A stretch of DNA of 33,992 nt from NCBI GenBank assembly GCA_022843385.1, contig JALHNT010000072.1, positions 1 to 33,992 of the forward strand, in the 5' to 3' direction. Each line of letters opens with the position of its first letter. Within the stretch, counting starts at the first letter, position 1. The position numbers and the translations under genes are program-made. Origin of the DNA: Anaerolineae bacterium (GTDB taxonomy: Bacteria; Chloroflexota; Anaerolineae; Aggregatilineales; Phototrophicaceae). Positions 1 to 7,089 of the stretch are shown here, piece after piece. The notes below the pieces were generated by a model that saw nothing but the letters and a program-made list of their open reading frames with translations, searched no databases and was not told the DNA's origin.

Positions 1-821
1 AGCATCCCCATGCCCGGCAGGATCATGATGTAGACGGCTGGGTGGCTGTAGAACCAGAAAATATTCTGCCAGAGCTGCGGGTCACCGCCATTACGGGGGT
101 CAAAGAAACTGGTGCCAGCGATGCGATCCAGAATGAGCAGGGTCAAGGCTCCCGCCAGGAAGGGCGTTGCCATCACCACCAGGATCGAGGTCGCCAGAAT
201 GGCCCAGCAGAACAGCGGCATCTGCACCAGGCTCATGCCCTGTGGACGCATATTGAGGATGGTGACGATGAAGTTGATCGCCCCCAGGATGGATGACAAC
301 CCCAGAATGTGTGCACCCAGCGCGGCCAGCGTTTGACCATCGCCGCTGTACTGCACGCTCAGGGGTGGATACATCGTCCAGCCGGCTTCTGGCGCACCCA
401 CCAGCATACTCATGACCATCAGGATACCCGCTGGCGGAATCAGCCAGAAGGCGAAGGCGTTCAACCAGGGGAAGGCCATGTCCTTCGCGCCCAGTTGCAG
501 CGGCACCAGATAATTGCCAAACCCGGCCATCATCGGGATGATCCACAGGAAGATCATGATGATACCGTGCATCGACATGACAGTGTTGTACTGTGAACCC
601 TGCTGGAACACGTCAGCCGCGGGGGTCATCAGTTCCCAGCGGATCATCATCGCCAGGGCACCGCCCACCAGGAAGAAAAAAATGGCCGTCACCATGTACT
701 GCACGCCGATGATTTTGTGGTCAACGCTCCACTTGAGATAATCACTCACCCGGAGTTTAGGACGTTCCACTTCTGGGAATGCGCCCTGTACCCCACCTGC
801 GGGTACGCTTATGCTCGCCAT
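1..821 (-). CDS. ctaD: Cytochrome c oxidase subunit I, partial (3' end beyond the window)
   Basis: This is the catalytic haem-copper subunit of an aa3-type terminal oxidase. It reduces oxygen to water and pumps protons in the cytoplasmic membrane. I translated it by hand from the ATG at 821; about 273 codons are present and the frame stays open to base 1. Family landmarks visible are the early segment SVDHKIIGVQYMVTA, a helix containing MSMHGIIMIFLW (a His of the low-spin haem region), GFGNYLVPLQLGAKDMAFPWLN, and near the edge FWFYSHPAVYIMILPGMGM, whose His is a CuB ligand. The rest of the active site lies outside the window. The start is supported by a GGGAAAGG ribosome site 7 bases upstream. 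It sits just downstream of subunit II on the same strand, so the two are probably one operon, separated by a strong hairpin. Subunit I identity is very secure. Confidence 0.96.
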   Translation of the reverse strand, partial: MASISVPAGGVQGAFPEVERPKLRVSDYLKWSVDHKIIGVQYMVTAIFFFLVGGALAMMIRWELMTPAADVFQQGSQYNTVMSMHGIIMIFLWIIPMMAGFGNYLVPLQLGAKDMAFPWLNAFAFWLIPPAGILMVMSMLVGAPEAGWTMYPPLSVQYSGDGQTLAALGAHILGLSSILGAINFIVTILNMRPQGMSLVQMPLFCWAILATSILVVMATPFLAGALTLLILDRIAGTSFFDPRNGGDPQLWQNIFWFYSHPAVYIMILPGMGM

Positions 822-869
822 CGTGTGTACCTTTCCCAATAAACGCTTTCGATCATGGTCTGATAGAAA

Positions 870-890
870 GGACACGGCACAACCGTGTCC
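870..890 (-). terminator. Intercistronic hairpin between coxB and coxA
   Basis: A perfect 8-bp inverted repeat (GGACACGG / CCGTGTCC) with a 5-base loop lies in the 82-base gap between subunit II and subunit I. Read on the minus strand it is followed by TTTC, only a weak U-tract. It may act as a partial terminator or mRNA stabiliser that lets subunit II be made in a different amount from subunit I. The structure is seen directly; the function is inferred. Confidence 0.5.
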
Positions 891-903
891 CGATGCTGTT
901 GAT

Positions 904-2256
904 TTAGCCGGCTGGCGTGGCGTCTGCGGTGGCCTCGCTCATGGGTTCAGTGGTGGCTTCACTGGTCGCCTCGGCACTCGGCTCTGCCACATCGCCCGGT
1001 GGTGGGCCGCCGGGGCCACCCGCAGTCACACATTCTTCCGGCTCGTCCAGCTCCCAGGTTGGTGCGCTGCCATCGGCGGTTTGCGTCCGCAGATAGGCGA
1101 TGATGTCCCACGTCTGGCATTCTGGAATTGCCAGGACTGGCATCAGATTATTGTAGCCGGGGACGATATACGCGCCGGGTTCATGAATGGCGGTGTAAAG
1201 ATACTGATTGGGGTCCTGACCGGTGGCCGAAGCACGGCTGCCAGCGGCGCGGGTTGAAACGCCATTCAGCGCCGGGCCGACATTGCCATTCCAGTTGAAC
1301 TCGGCCAGGTCACCCAGCACATGACAGGTGTTGCAGGCATAGGTATTGCTGGAAAGCAGCAGTCGTCCGCGCAAGGCTGGATCGGGCGGCGGGAAGATCG
1401 TCTGCTCGACCATATTGGCAAGCCAGGCGGTGTAATCGGCTTCGGTGCGGTGGACATTGACGTAGGTATACATCGCGCCATGCGCCGCGCCGCACAACTC
1501 GGCACACTTCAAGGGATAGGCTTCAGTGTTGTATTCACCCTGATAGAGTGCACCATCGACTTCAATCGGCGTGAACTTGATGGTTGTCACTCGTCCGGGG
1601 ATGACATCCTGTTTCAGGCGGAAGGCTGGCACCCAGAAGGCATGGATGACATCGACCGACTGCATATCCAGCTCGACATTCTCGCCGATATAGGTGTGAA
1701 GCTGTGGCACCTTGAAGGAAACCAGGTTGTCCGTCGCCAGATCGTCCTTCACCGCCTGCGGCAGAGTGGAGACATCCACCTCATACGGCAGAATATCCAA
1801 TGGTGCCTGATACTCGAAGTTCCAGTTGAAGCGCGCCGCAGCTGTGCCGATTACGGTGGCGTTTTCACGCGGGGCGAACAGCGCTCCGTACACATTCCAA
1901 CTGAGGATGGTCAATACGACGACGACGACAGCGGGAATGGCTGTCCAGACAATCTCCAGCGTCGTGTTGCCGTGCAGGTTGATGCCATCGCTGGTGTCGT
2001 TGGCTTTGGCGCGGAATTTGATGATCGAATAGACCAGCAAGCCCTGTACCAGCAGGAAGACCACGCCTCCGATCACCAGCATGATCTGGAACAGGTTATC
2101 GATCTGCTGGGCCTCAGCCGAAGCCTGCGGCGGCAAAATGCTGGGCGTGATCGAGCCAATCAGGATGCCGCCGATAATCAGCAGGACAGTCACGATTGCT
2201 ATTGGCACCACTGGGTAACCACCGGAACGCGAGCCAGGAACAGGTGTAGAAGCCAT
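904..2256 (-). CDS. ctaC: Cytochrome c oxidase subunit II fused to cytochrome c (caa3-type)
   Basis: Subunit II accepts electrons and passes them through the binuclear CuA centre to subunit I. The 450-residue product has two membrane helices (about 18-40 and 56-79), then a periplasmic cupredoxin domain. All CuA ligands are visible: H205, C251, C255, H259 and M262, in CAELCGAAHGAM. A cytochrome c domain follows, with the haem site CNTCH (C308, C311, H312) and a probable axial Met at M372 in NNLMPV. This fusion defines caa3 oxidases, which oxidise cytochrome c or another donor through the attached haem. The last 35 residues are a Pro/Gly/Ala/Glu/Ser/Thr low-complexity tail of unknown role. A GGTAGG ribosome site precedes the ATG. 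The gene is upstream of subunit I on the same strand. Confidence 0.97.
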   Translation of the reverse strand: MASTPVPGSRSGGYPVVPIAIVTVLLIIGGILIGSITPSILPPQASAEAQQIDNLFQIMLVIGGVVFLLVQGLLVYSIIKFRAKANDTSDGINLHGNTTLEIVWTAIPAVVVVVLTILSWNVYGALFAPRENATVIGTAAARFNWNFEYQAPLDILPYEVDVSTLPQAVKDDLATDNLVSFKVPQLHTYIGENVELDMQSVDVIHAFWVPAFRLKQDVIPGRVTTIKFTPIEVDGALYQGEYNTEAYPLKCAELCGAAHGAMYTYVNVHRTEADYTAWLANMVEQTIFPPPDPALRGRLLLSSNTYACNTCHVLGDLAEFNWNGNVGPALNGVSTRAAGSRASATGQDPNQYLYTAIHEPGAYIVPGYNNLMPVLAIPECQTWDIIAYLRTQTADGSAPTWELDEPEECVTAGGPGGPPPGDVAEPSAEATSEATTEPMSEATADATPAG

Positions 2257-2321
2257 AAAGTTACCTACCAGAATTTCTACAACGGTTTTCCGAGCAACAT
2301 CTCAAGGATGAAATGTCGAAA

Positions 2322-2330
2322 ATTCTAACA
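2322..2330 (-). promoter_or_regulatory. Candidate extended -10 promoter for coxB
   Basis: On the minus strand the sequence reads TGTTAGAAT, an extended -10 (TG-n-TAGAAT, five of six bases matching TATAAT). It lies about 65 bases upstream of the coxB ATG. No convincing -35 box is visible. Confidence 0.4.
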
Positions 2331-2446
2331 ACGGACTGATAAAAAATGTGCTAAGGTTTGGGTAGTGCGTTTGACTCGGTTTCAAGGCACTTGTTCCATT
2401 TTACACAAGGTATCGCCATTTGCCAAAAGGTTCTCAGGAACAGTCC

Positions 2447-2866
2447 ATGTTTCATATGACCAATGATGTTGTCCTGGACGATGCTCAGGCTCTGGCGAAT
2501 GCATTGCAGCGTGATGAAACCGGCGAACGGGGGAAACCGGTGGAAAGTCACTACTATTTCCTCGACATTATAACCGCATCTGGCGAGCAGAAGCGAGTCC
2601 CATTGTTTACCGACGAAATCCTGATTGGTCGCAGCAACAGGCGGTGCAGCATCGTGCTGCTCGATGAGCGTGTATCACGGGTTCACTTGCGGGTTGAACG
2701 CCAGGAAGATCAGGTACGGTTAATCGATCTGCACAGCGCCAATGGCACCAGTCTCGATGGTCGGGTGGTACAGTCTGGAATGCCGATTACCTGGCTGGTC
2801 AACCAGACGGCGCTGATTGGCAGGACGCGGATCACGCTGCGATACGGACGGGTTGACCCGGCTTGA
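2447..2866 (+). CDS. Small FHA-domain protein
   Basis: This 139-residue protein is little more than a forkhead-associated domain, which binds phosphothreonine peptides. The FHA core is recognisable: ILIGRSNRRCSIVLLDERVSRVHL holds the conserved GR, S and H, and NGTSLDG follows about 20 residues later. There is no signal peptide or membrane helix, so it is probably cytoplasmic. I chose the ATG at 2447 because AGGA lies 7 bases upstream. An in-frame TTG at 2420 would add nine residues but has no good ribosome site. The partner kinase is not in the window. It diverges from the cox operon; a link to respiration is not implied by the sequence. Confidence 0.85.
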   Translation: MFHMTNDVVLDDAQALANALQRDETGERGKPVESHYYFLDIITASGEQKRVPLFTDEILIGRSNRRCSIVLLDERVSRVHLRVERQEDQVRLIDLHSANGTSLDGRVVQSGMPITWLVNQTALIGRTRITLRYGRVDPA

Positions 2867-2928
2867 TGGCAATGTCAAGTATCACGAGTCCAACGTGTCG
2901 CGTGTTACTGTGTCGCCGTCTGCACTCA

Positions 2929-2937
2929 TGATATTCT
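2929..2937 (+). promoter_or_regulatory. Candidate extended -10 promoter for the flavodoxin-like gene
   Basis: TGATATTCT is an extended -10 (TG-n-TATTCT, five of six bases) about 40 bases before the ATG at 2978. A second TATACG lies a few bases downstream. No clear -35 box is seen. Confidence 0.35.
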
Positions 2938-2977
2938 CGCTATACGATGATGACCGGAATGCAAAAGGGGAGCGAAC

Positions 2978-3508
2978 ATGAAAGTCTTTATTGGATATGC
3001 CAGCGCTCATGGTTCAACTGCCGAAGTCGCCCGCGAAATTGGCAATGTGTTGGAAGAGCGCGGTATCCAGGTGACCACAGCCAACATCAGCGAAGTCAAT
3101 CATGTGAACACCTATGACGCCTATATCCTCGGTTCAGCCATCCATGCCGGTGCTTTCCTGCCAGAAATGAAGCAGTTCCTCAAATCAGGTGTCGAGGCTA
3201 TCGGCAGTCATCCACTCTATTGCTTTGTCACCTGCATTCGTGTTCTGGAGCAATACGGACTGGAGCATGTGTTGGAATTCTACATGATGCCGGAACTGCT
3301 GCAAAATTATGATGTGCGCGACCGGATGGCTTTCGCCGGCAAGCTCGATCTGGACAACACTGACTGGAATGAGCGCTGGACGCTGGCTGCCCGTTACGAC
3401 GGCTCAAGCTGGCCGAGCAACTTCGATGGCGACTTCCGCGACTGGGGCAAGGTCCGCCAGTGGGCCAGCAAGATCGCTGATGAATTAAAGGGTGCGCCTT
3501 CCGCATAA
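2978..3508 (+). CDS. Flavodoxin-domain protein (HemG-like Flavodoxin_5 family)
   Basis: The 176-residue product starts MKVFIGYASAHGSTAEVAREIG, the FMN phosphate-binding loop of flavodoxins (here YASAHGSTAEVA). The second signature, YDAYILGSAIHAGAFLPEM, fits the Flavodoxin_5/HemG group, where the family includes quinone-dependent protoporphyrinogen oxidases. The C-terminal half, with a Trp-rich segment around residues 129-160 (TDWNERWTLA, SSWPSNF, RDWGKV), is less typical, so the substrate is not assigned. It is cytoplasmic or peripherally membrane bound, with no signal peptide. The ribosome site AAAAGGGGAG sits 5 bases before the ATG. No haem biosynthesis gene is adjacent, so HemG activity is possible but unproven. 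Confidence 0.85.
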   Translation: MKVFIGYASAHGSTAEVAREIGNVLEERGIQVTTANISEVNHVNTYDAYILGSAIHAGAFLPEMKQFLKSGVEAIGSHPLYCFVTCIRVLEQYGLEHVLEFYMMPELLQNYDVRDRMAFAGKLDLDNTDWNERWTLAARYDGSSWPSNFDGDFRDWGKVRQWASKIADELKGAPSA

Positions 3509-3531
3509 AGTACACCCCCAACGACAGTCAA

Positions 3532-3741
3532 TCAGCGCGTTCGTGCCGCACGCCGGTTCAGCCGCTTGCGGCTTTGTGACAGAAATTGTTTCAGGCGCTG
3601 ATCGACGACCATCGGCTGCGTCTCCTCTTCATGAAAGGTCGCCAGCACCGCCGGTTCGATCAGCAGACGCGGCGTGGAACAGGTCACAGCAAAGCTCTGG
3701 TGTCCGGGGCAGTTGGATTCCCCACACTTGTAAAGTGGCAT
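3532..3741 (-). CDS. Small Cys-rich protein of unknown function
   Basis: This is a 69-residue reading frame starting MPLYKCGESNCPGHQSF. It contains a possible metal-binding cluster in its first 20 residues, C6-x4-C11-x2-H14-x5-C20, which is not a canonical zinc-ribbon spacing. The C-terminal third is very basic (SQSRKRLNRRAARTR), so nucleic-acid binding is conceivable. The start at 3741 has AGAGAA a few bases upstream; an in-frame TTG at 3747 is the alternative. It lies downstream of and convergent with the flavodoxin-like gene, whose stop is 23 bases away. I recognise no family. The ordered Cys/His pattern and the codons make it more likely real than chance, but it is not secure. Confidence 0.45.
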   Translation of the reverse strand: MPLYKCGESNCPGHQSFAVTCSTPRLLIEPAVLATFHEEETQPMVVDQRLKQFLSQSRKRLNRRAARTR

Positions 3742-3769
3742 ATTCAATTCTCTTTGGTGTGCAACTGAA

Positions 3770-3790
3770 TTTGGTTACAGCATAACCAAA
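3770..3790. repeat. Perfect inverted repeat upstream of the small Cys-rich gene
   Basis: TTTGGTTA and TAACCAAA are 8-base arms around the loop CAGCA. The element lies between the end of the M28 peptidase gene and the start of the small Cys-rich gene, both on the minus strand. It could be an operator or a small RNA hairpin. It lacks a trailing T-run, so it is not a classical terminator. Confidence 0.5.
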
Positions 3791-3828
3791 AGCGATGCTA
3801 CTCCGACACCCCTATTTGTGGGGGATGT

Positions 3829-5208
3829 TTAGGGCGGCACGATGATCTCGCGGGTCGGCGGCCCGATCAGCCCGCTGGCGTCGATGCTGGAGATAATCAG
3901 CGTTTCGAACTGGGCGGCGGTGAATCCAGCCCAATCCACGCTGTTAGTCGGCCAGGGAAATTGGTTGTCGATCTTGAGTGACCCTGGCTGGCGCAGGCCG
4001 ATCATGTAGCCAGTCGCGCCTTCGACCGGTTCCCAGACCAGCGTCCGCGTCCCCTGATCGTTCTGCCGGAAGACCACATTATCGGCATTGGGTGGTGGCA
4101 AGCCATCGGCCAGCACCGTCAGCGTCGCCAGCACTACACGGGTCACCCGGTTGAGATAGGCGGGTTGGATGTCGTCAATCGTGTCGTTGGGCGTGTGCTG
4201 CCGGGCGACATCTTCCTCGACCTCGATGAACCGCACCGCCGGGATGCCCATTTCGCTGAACGACAGATGATCGCCGTAACGTCCCTGCCGATCCCCGTAG
4301 TCATCCGGTTGAATATCGATGCGCATGTCCTGGACATAATTGAAGGCGGCGAAATAAGCGCTGCGCGCCAGTTGACGCGAGCCGGAGTTGTTTGGCCCGG
4401 CAGCGAACAGGCGCACCCGATCGCTGGTGATCGATCCATTTGGCCCGGTCTGGCTGCCGATGATGTCCATGTTAATCATGGCATCCACCGCGATATTGTT
4501 ATTGCGCACCCACTTGGCGAGTTCAATGCTGCCCAGTCGCCCGACTTCTTCGGCGGCAAAGGCCACGAAGATGATGGTCGCGCGGTGCTGCTGCTGCGAC
4601 ATGATGCGGGCGATCTCCAGCATGGCTGCGATACCAGAGCCGTTGTCGTTGGCACCGGGGGCGTAGTACACCGCGTCCTGTGGGTTGCGGGTGATGCTGT
4701 CGTAATGGGCACCGACCAGGATGATGCCGCCATCGGTCTGCCCGGACATATAGGCGACGATGTTGCGCTGGGTGCTGGTCACGCCTTCCCACTCCAGCTT
4801 GAAGGATGGGTCGGCAATGGTCATCGACACCTGCGACTGGCTGCGGATGGCCTCGAACTGGCGCAGGATATAGCTGTAAGCAGCGTCGATGCCGGTGGTG
4901 CTGGAGCCGCCGGAATTGACATGGCGGGTGCGCATGTCCTGTAAGGTCTGGATGTGCGCCATCATCCGGTCGGTATCGATCTGATCGAGCAGGCCGCCCA
5001 GATTGGTGCTCAGGCTCGGCGCGGTGACGACCTGTTGCTGCTGTTGGGGAAGCTGATTGGGCGATAAGGTGGCGTAGGCGATGGTTGGGTAGGGTGTATC
5101 GGTGAGGCGCGGTACCAGGGTGGGGGGTGCGCTGCTGGTGCCCAGGTTGCAGGCCAGCGCCGCCAGCGCCAGCGCGAGTAATGGGAGCAGGGAACGATAG
5201 TGTCGCAT
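3829..5208 (-). CDS. Secreted M28-family metallopeptidase, lipoprotein
   Basis: This 459-residue exported zinc aminopeptidase-type enzyme begins with a lipoprotein signal: a basic start, a Leu/Ala stretch and the lipobox LAALAC with C20 as lipidation site. A Pro/Thr-rich linker and a five-Gln run (55-59) follow. The M28 catalytic domain shows the usual two-zinc ligands: H168 in GAHYDS, D188 in PGANDNGSG, E220 and E221 in AAEEVG (catalytic base and ligand), D248 in NMDIIG, and H338 in RQHTPND. Residues 375-459 form an extra C-terminal region that resembles a beta-sandwich type domain (TRTLVWEPVEGATGYMI), perhaps fibronectin-III-like. It probably digests peptides outside the membrane. The substrate is unknown. 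Confidence 0.93.
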   Translation of the reverse strand: MRHYRSLLPLLALALAALACNLGTSSAPPTLVPRLTDTPYPTIAYATLSPNQLPQQQQQVVTAPSLSTNLGGLLDQIDTDRMMAHIQTLQDMRTRHVNSGGSSTTGIDAAYSYILRQFEAIRSQSQVSMTIADPSFKLEWEGVTSTQRNIVAYMSGQTDGGIILVGAHYDSITRNPQDAVYYAPGANDNGSGIAAMLEIARIMSQQQHRATIIFVAFAAEEVGRLGSIELAKWVRNNNIAVDAMINMDIIGSQTGPNGSITSDRVRLFAAGPNNSGSRQLARSAYFAAFNYVQDMRIDIQPDDYGDRQGRYGDHLSFSEMGIPAVRFIEVEEDVARQHTPNDTIDDIQPAYLNRVTRVVLATLTVLADGLPPPNADNVVFRQNDQGTRTLVWEPVEGATGYMIGLRQPGSLKIDNQFPWPTNSVDWAGFTAAQFETLIISSIDASGLIGPPTREIIVPP

Positions 5209-5271
5209 GGGATGGTCACTCGATCATCGGGCTGGGAAGCGGCGGGATTTCCACTCAACCGCACAGTGCAT

Positions 5272-5280
5272 ATCTTACCA
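5272..5280 (-). promoter_or_regulatory. Candidate extended -10 promoter for the M28 peptidase
   Basis: The minus strand reads TGGTAAGAT (TG-n-TAAGAT, four of six bases) about 65 bases upstream of the peptidase ATG. There is no obvious -35 box. Confidence 0.3.
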
Positions 5281-5338
5281 TAACCCGGCTCCTGGCTGCA
5301 TTGAGCGCGGGACAAGCGTAGGGCAAACGCCTGCTGCC

Positions 5339-6487
5339 TTAATCCCCCCAGCCTTCGCGTAAATCCATCGCCAGTCGGGTGATGGCCGGCTTGAGCGCGT
5401 CGCCCAGTTGCCGCCGACCGGACTCGGTGTTCTCGTATTTCAGGTAGCGCAGGTGGCGGATGTCAAACGGGATGTCGTCGGCGTGCTGTGCCTGAGTGAT
5501 GAGGATGGCTGGTTTGTTGAGGGTATGGGCGATGCCCAGTTCGTAAAACACATTGTCATTGCCGCCAGTGATGTCGGCGATGACGAAGCGGCAGTTGTTC
5601 AACGCCGACCACACTTCTTCCATAATCACCCCCTGGGTCGAGGTGAATTCGTCGCCCCGTGTGACCGTCAGGTTAAGCGACCGCACCAGCGGCTGCACCA
5701 CATCGCGATAGATGGGTGTGAAGGCGGCGGCGAAAGGCATAATCATGAAGATGTCGCCGCGAAACTGGCTGTTATCCGAAGGCTTGCCGAAGACCAGTTC
5801 GCCCGGCTTTAGCCGCAGTGCTTCGTTATACTTGAGCGCCTGTTCTGCCAGTTCCTCTTCGCGCTGGCGCTGCACCGCCTGGACTTTGGCGGCGGTCCGC
5901 GTCGCCACCTGCTCGGCAAAGGCCTCCACATCCAACGGCAGACTGGCGTTTTCCAGCCTGGCCGGTGCGCTCAGGCTGGCGGCCTGGGCTGGTACGGTCG
6001 CATTCAGTTGATCGGACCAGCGCTTGAGCGTATCGCTGATTTGGCGTGTCAGGTCGGCTTCATCGGTGAACCGCGTGACTGTGCCGCTGCTGGTCATCTT
6101 CTCCCAGAAATCATGCTGCCGTTTCATCTCTGGCGGGGGTTGACCGACAGCCCTCAGACGCAGGTACATCCCCATCTCGCTGATCGAATTCGGCAGCAGG
6201 ATGAGCACGGGCTTGCCGGATTGCAGCGCCGCTTCGATCTCAAGCTGCGAGAGCGAATGCCCCTGATGGCCTTCCGGTTCCCAGCCCCGCCGAAAGGTCA
6301 CGATGCCGACGAAGGCATCCGCCGCGTTCAGCTTGCGCCTCATGATGGCCGTGACATCTTTGGACTGCTTGTCCTCATCCGTCATCCACACCGGCTGCAT
6401 TCCGGCCTGGCTGATCTGCTCCACCAGCACCGGACGCAGCGAGTCGAGTTCGCTGCTGGTATCGCCAAAGTAAATTTGTGGGGGCAT
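5339..6487 (-). CDS. DUF4062 protein with a second TIR/nucleoside deoxyribosyltransferase-like domain
   Basis: The 382-residue protein has two Rossmann-like nucleotide-site domains. Residues 4-100 match the DUF4062 pattern: IYFGDTSSELDSLR, then ADAFVGIVTFRRGW, then SLSQLEIEAALQSGKPVLILL, where E83 sits where TIR-like enzymes keep their catalytic Glu. A charged, probably coiled-coil linker (about 185-226) follows. Residues 243-372 form the second domain: GDIFMIMPF, IMEEVWSALNNCRFVIADIT and NDNVFYELGIAHTLNKPAILIT, with E316 in the YELG motif typical of deoxyribosyltransferase/TIR-like folds. Proteins with such domains often cleave NAD or nucleotides in anti-phage or stress systems, but this one is unassigned. 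It starts 11 bases after the ABM-membrane gene and is probably cotranscribed with it. Confidence 0.85.
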   Translation of the reverse strand: MPPQIYFGDTSSELDSLRPVLVEQISQAGMQPVWMTDEDKQSKDVTAIMRRKLNAADAFVGIVTFRRGWEPEGHQGHSLSQLEIEAALQSGKPVLILLPNSISEMGMYLRLRAVGQPPPEMKRQHDFWEKMTSSGTVTRFTDEADLTRQISDTLKRWSDQLNATVPAQAASLSAPARLENASLPLDVEAFAEQVATRTAAKVQAVQRQREEELAEQALKYNEALRLKPGELVFGKPSDNSQFRGDIFMIMPFAAAFTPIYRDVVQPLVRSLNLTVTRGDEFTSTQGVIMEEVWSALNNCRFVIADITGGNDNVFYELGIAHTLNKPAILITQAQHADDIPFDIRHLRYLKYENTESGRRQLGDALKPAITRLAMDLREGWGD

Positions 6488-6498
6488 GGATTTCTCTT

Positions 6499-7041
6499 TC
6501 AGCGCGCATACAACCAGCGCGCGACCAACCGCGTGAAGCGCGGCATCACCACGTAGGTCATCAGGATCACCAGAATGGCCGCGATGATCATCGAACGGAC
6601 GATCAGCGGCAGCGCGGCCAGCGGAGGCCCCAGCAGAGCGTTCGCCGCGATGCTCAGGGGCGTGATCGCCGCCCAGGTTAGCAGTGCCTGCTTGTAGCGC
6701 GGCGGCATCAGCGACGGATTATCATGAAGTTCGAACCAGAATTCCAGCCCGGTGACGATCTCGGCGCGGGTTTCACCGACTGTCAGCGCATCCACTTCGG
6801 CCAGCCACTTGCGCCGTTCATCTGAATCGACCCACCGCTTGAGATGGTCGTACGAATCGAAGCGCAGGATCACTACAAATTCTGGCCGGTGATGATCTTC
6901 CGGGCGGATCAGATCAACGCCCAGATGTCCTTCGTATTTCAGGCAGGCCGCCGCGATCCCGCGCTGCCAGGCTTCAAAGGCTTCCTCGCAGCTCGGCTTA
7001 ACGATGCGCGACACGACAAAGGTGACAGGAGAAGGGGTCAT
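6499..7041 (-). CDS. ABM-domain protein with C-terminal membrane helices
   Basis: The first ~100 of 180 residues form a dimeric alpha/beta-barrel ABM fold (VTFVVSRIVKPSCEEAFEAW, then HLGVDLIRPEDHHRPEFVVILRFDSYDHLKRW). This superfamily includes quinol monooxygenases and haem-degrading enzymes as well as proteins with no known reaction. The C-terminal half has two hydrophobic helices (about 123-143 and 147-167) and a basic tail, placing the ABM domain on the cytoplasmic face of the membrane. ABM domains with this type of membrane tail are a known but uncharacterised arrangement. It lies 45 bases downstream of radA and 11 bases upstream of the DUF4062 gene on the same strand. Fold is fairly secure; substrate is unknown. 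Confidence 0.85.
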   Translation of the reverse strand: MTPSPVTFVVSRIVKPSCEEAFEAWQRGIAAACLKYEGHLGVDLIRPEDHHRPEFVVILRFDSYDHLKRWVDSDERRKWLAEVDALTVGETRAEIVTGLEFWFELHDNPSLMPPRYKQALLTWAAITPLSIAANALLGPPLAALPLIVRSMIIAAILVILMTYVVMPRFTRLVARWLYAR

Positions 7042-7080
7042 GTTAAATGCATGTGTTGGTTCGATGGCTCAATGGCAGCG

Positions 7081-7089
7081 ATTGTATCA
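7081..7089 (-). promoter_or_regulatory. Candidate extended -10 promoter for the ABM / DUF4062 pair
   Basis: The minus strand reads TGATACAAT (TG-n-TACAAT, five of six bases), overlapping the radA stop codon, about 40 bases before the ABM gene start. It would let the pair be transcribed independently of radA. Confidence 0.4.

Noticed and set aside
1321..2328. A 335-codon plus-strand frame opposite coxB
   Set aside because: Antisense of the cytochrome oxidase subunit II gene; no motif and Asp/Gly/Ile-rich shadow composition.
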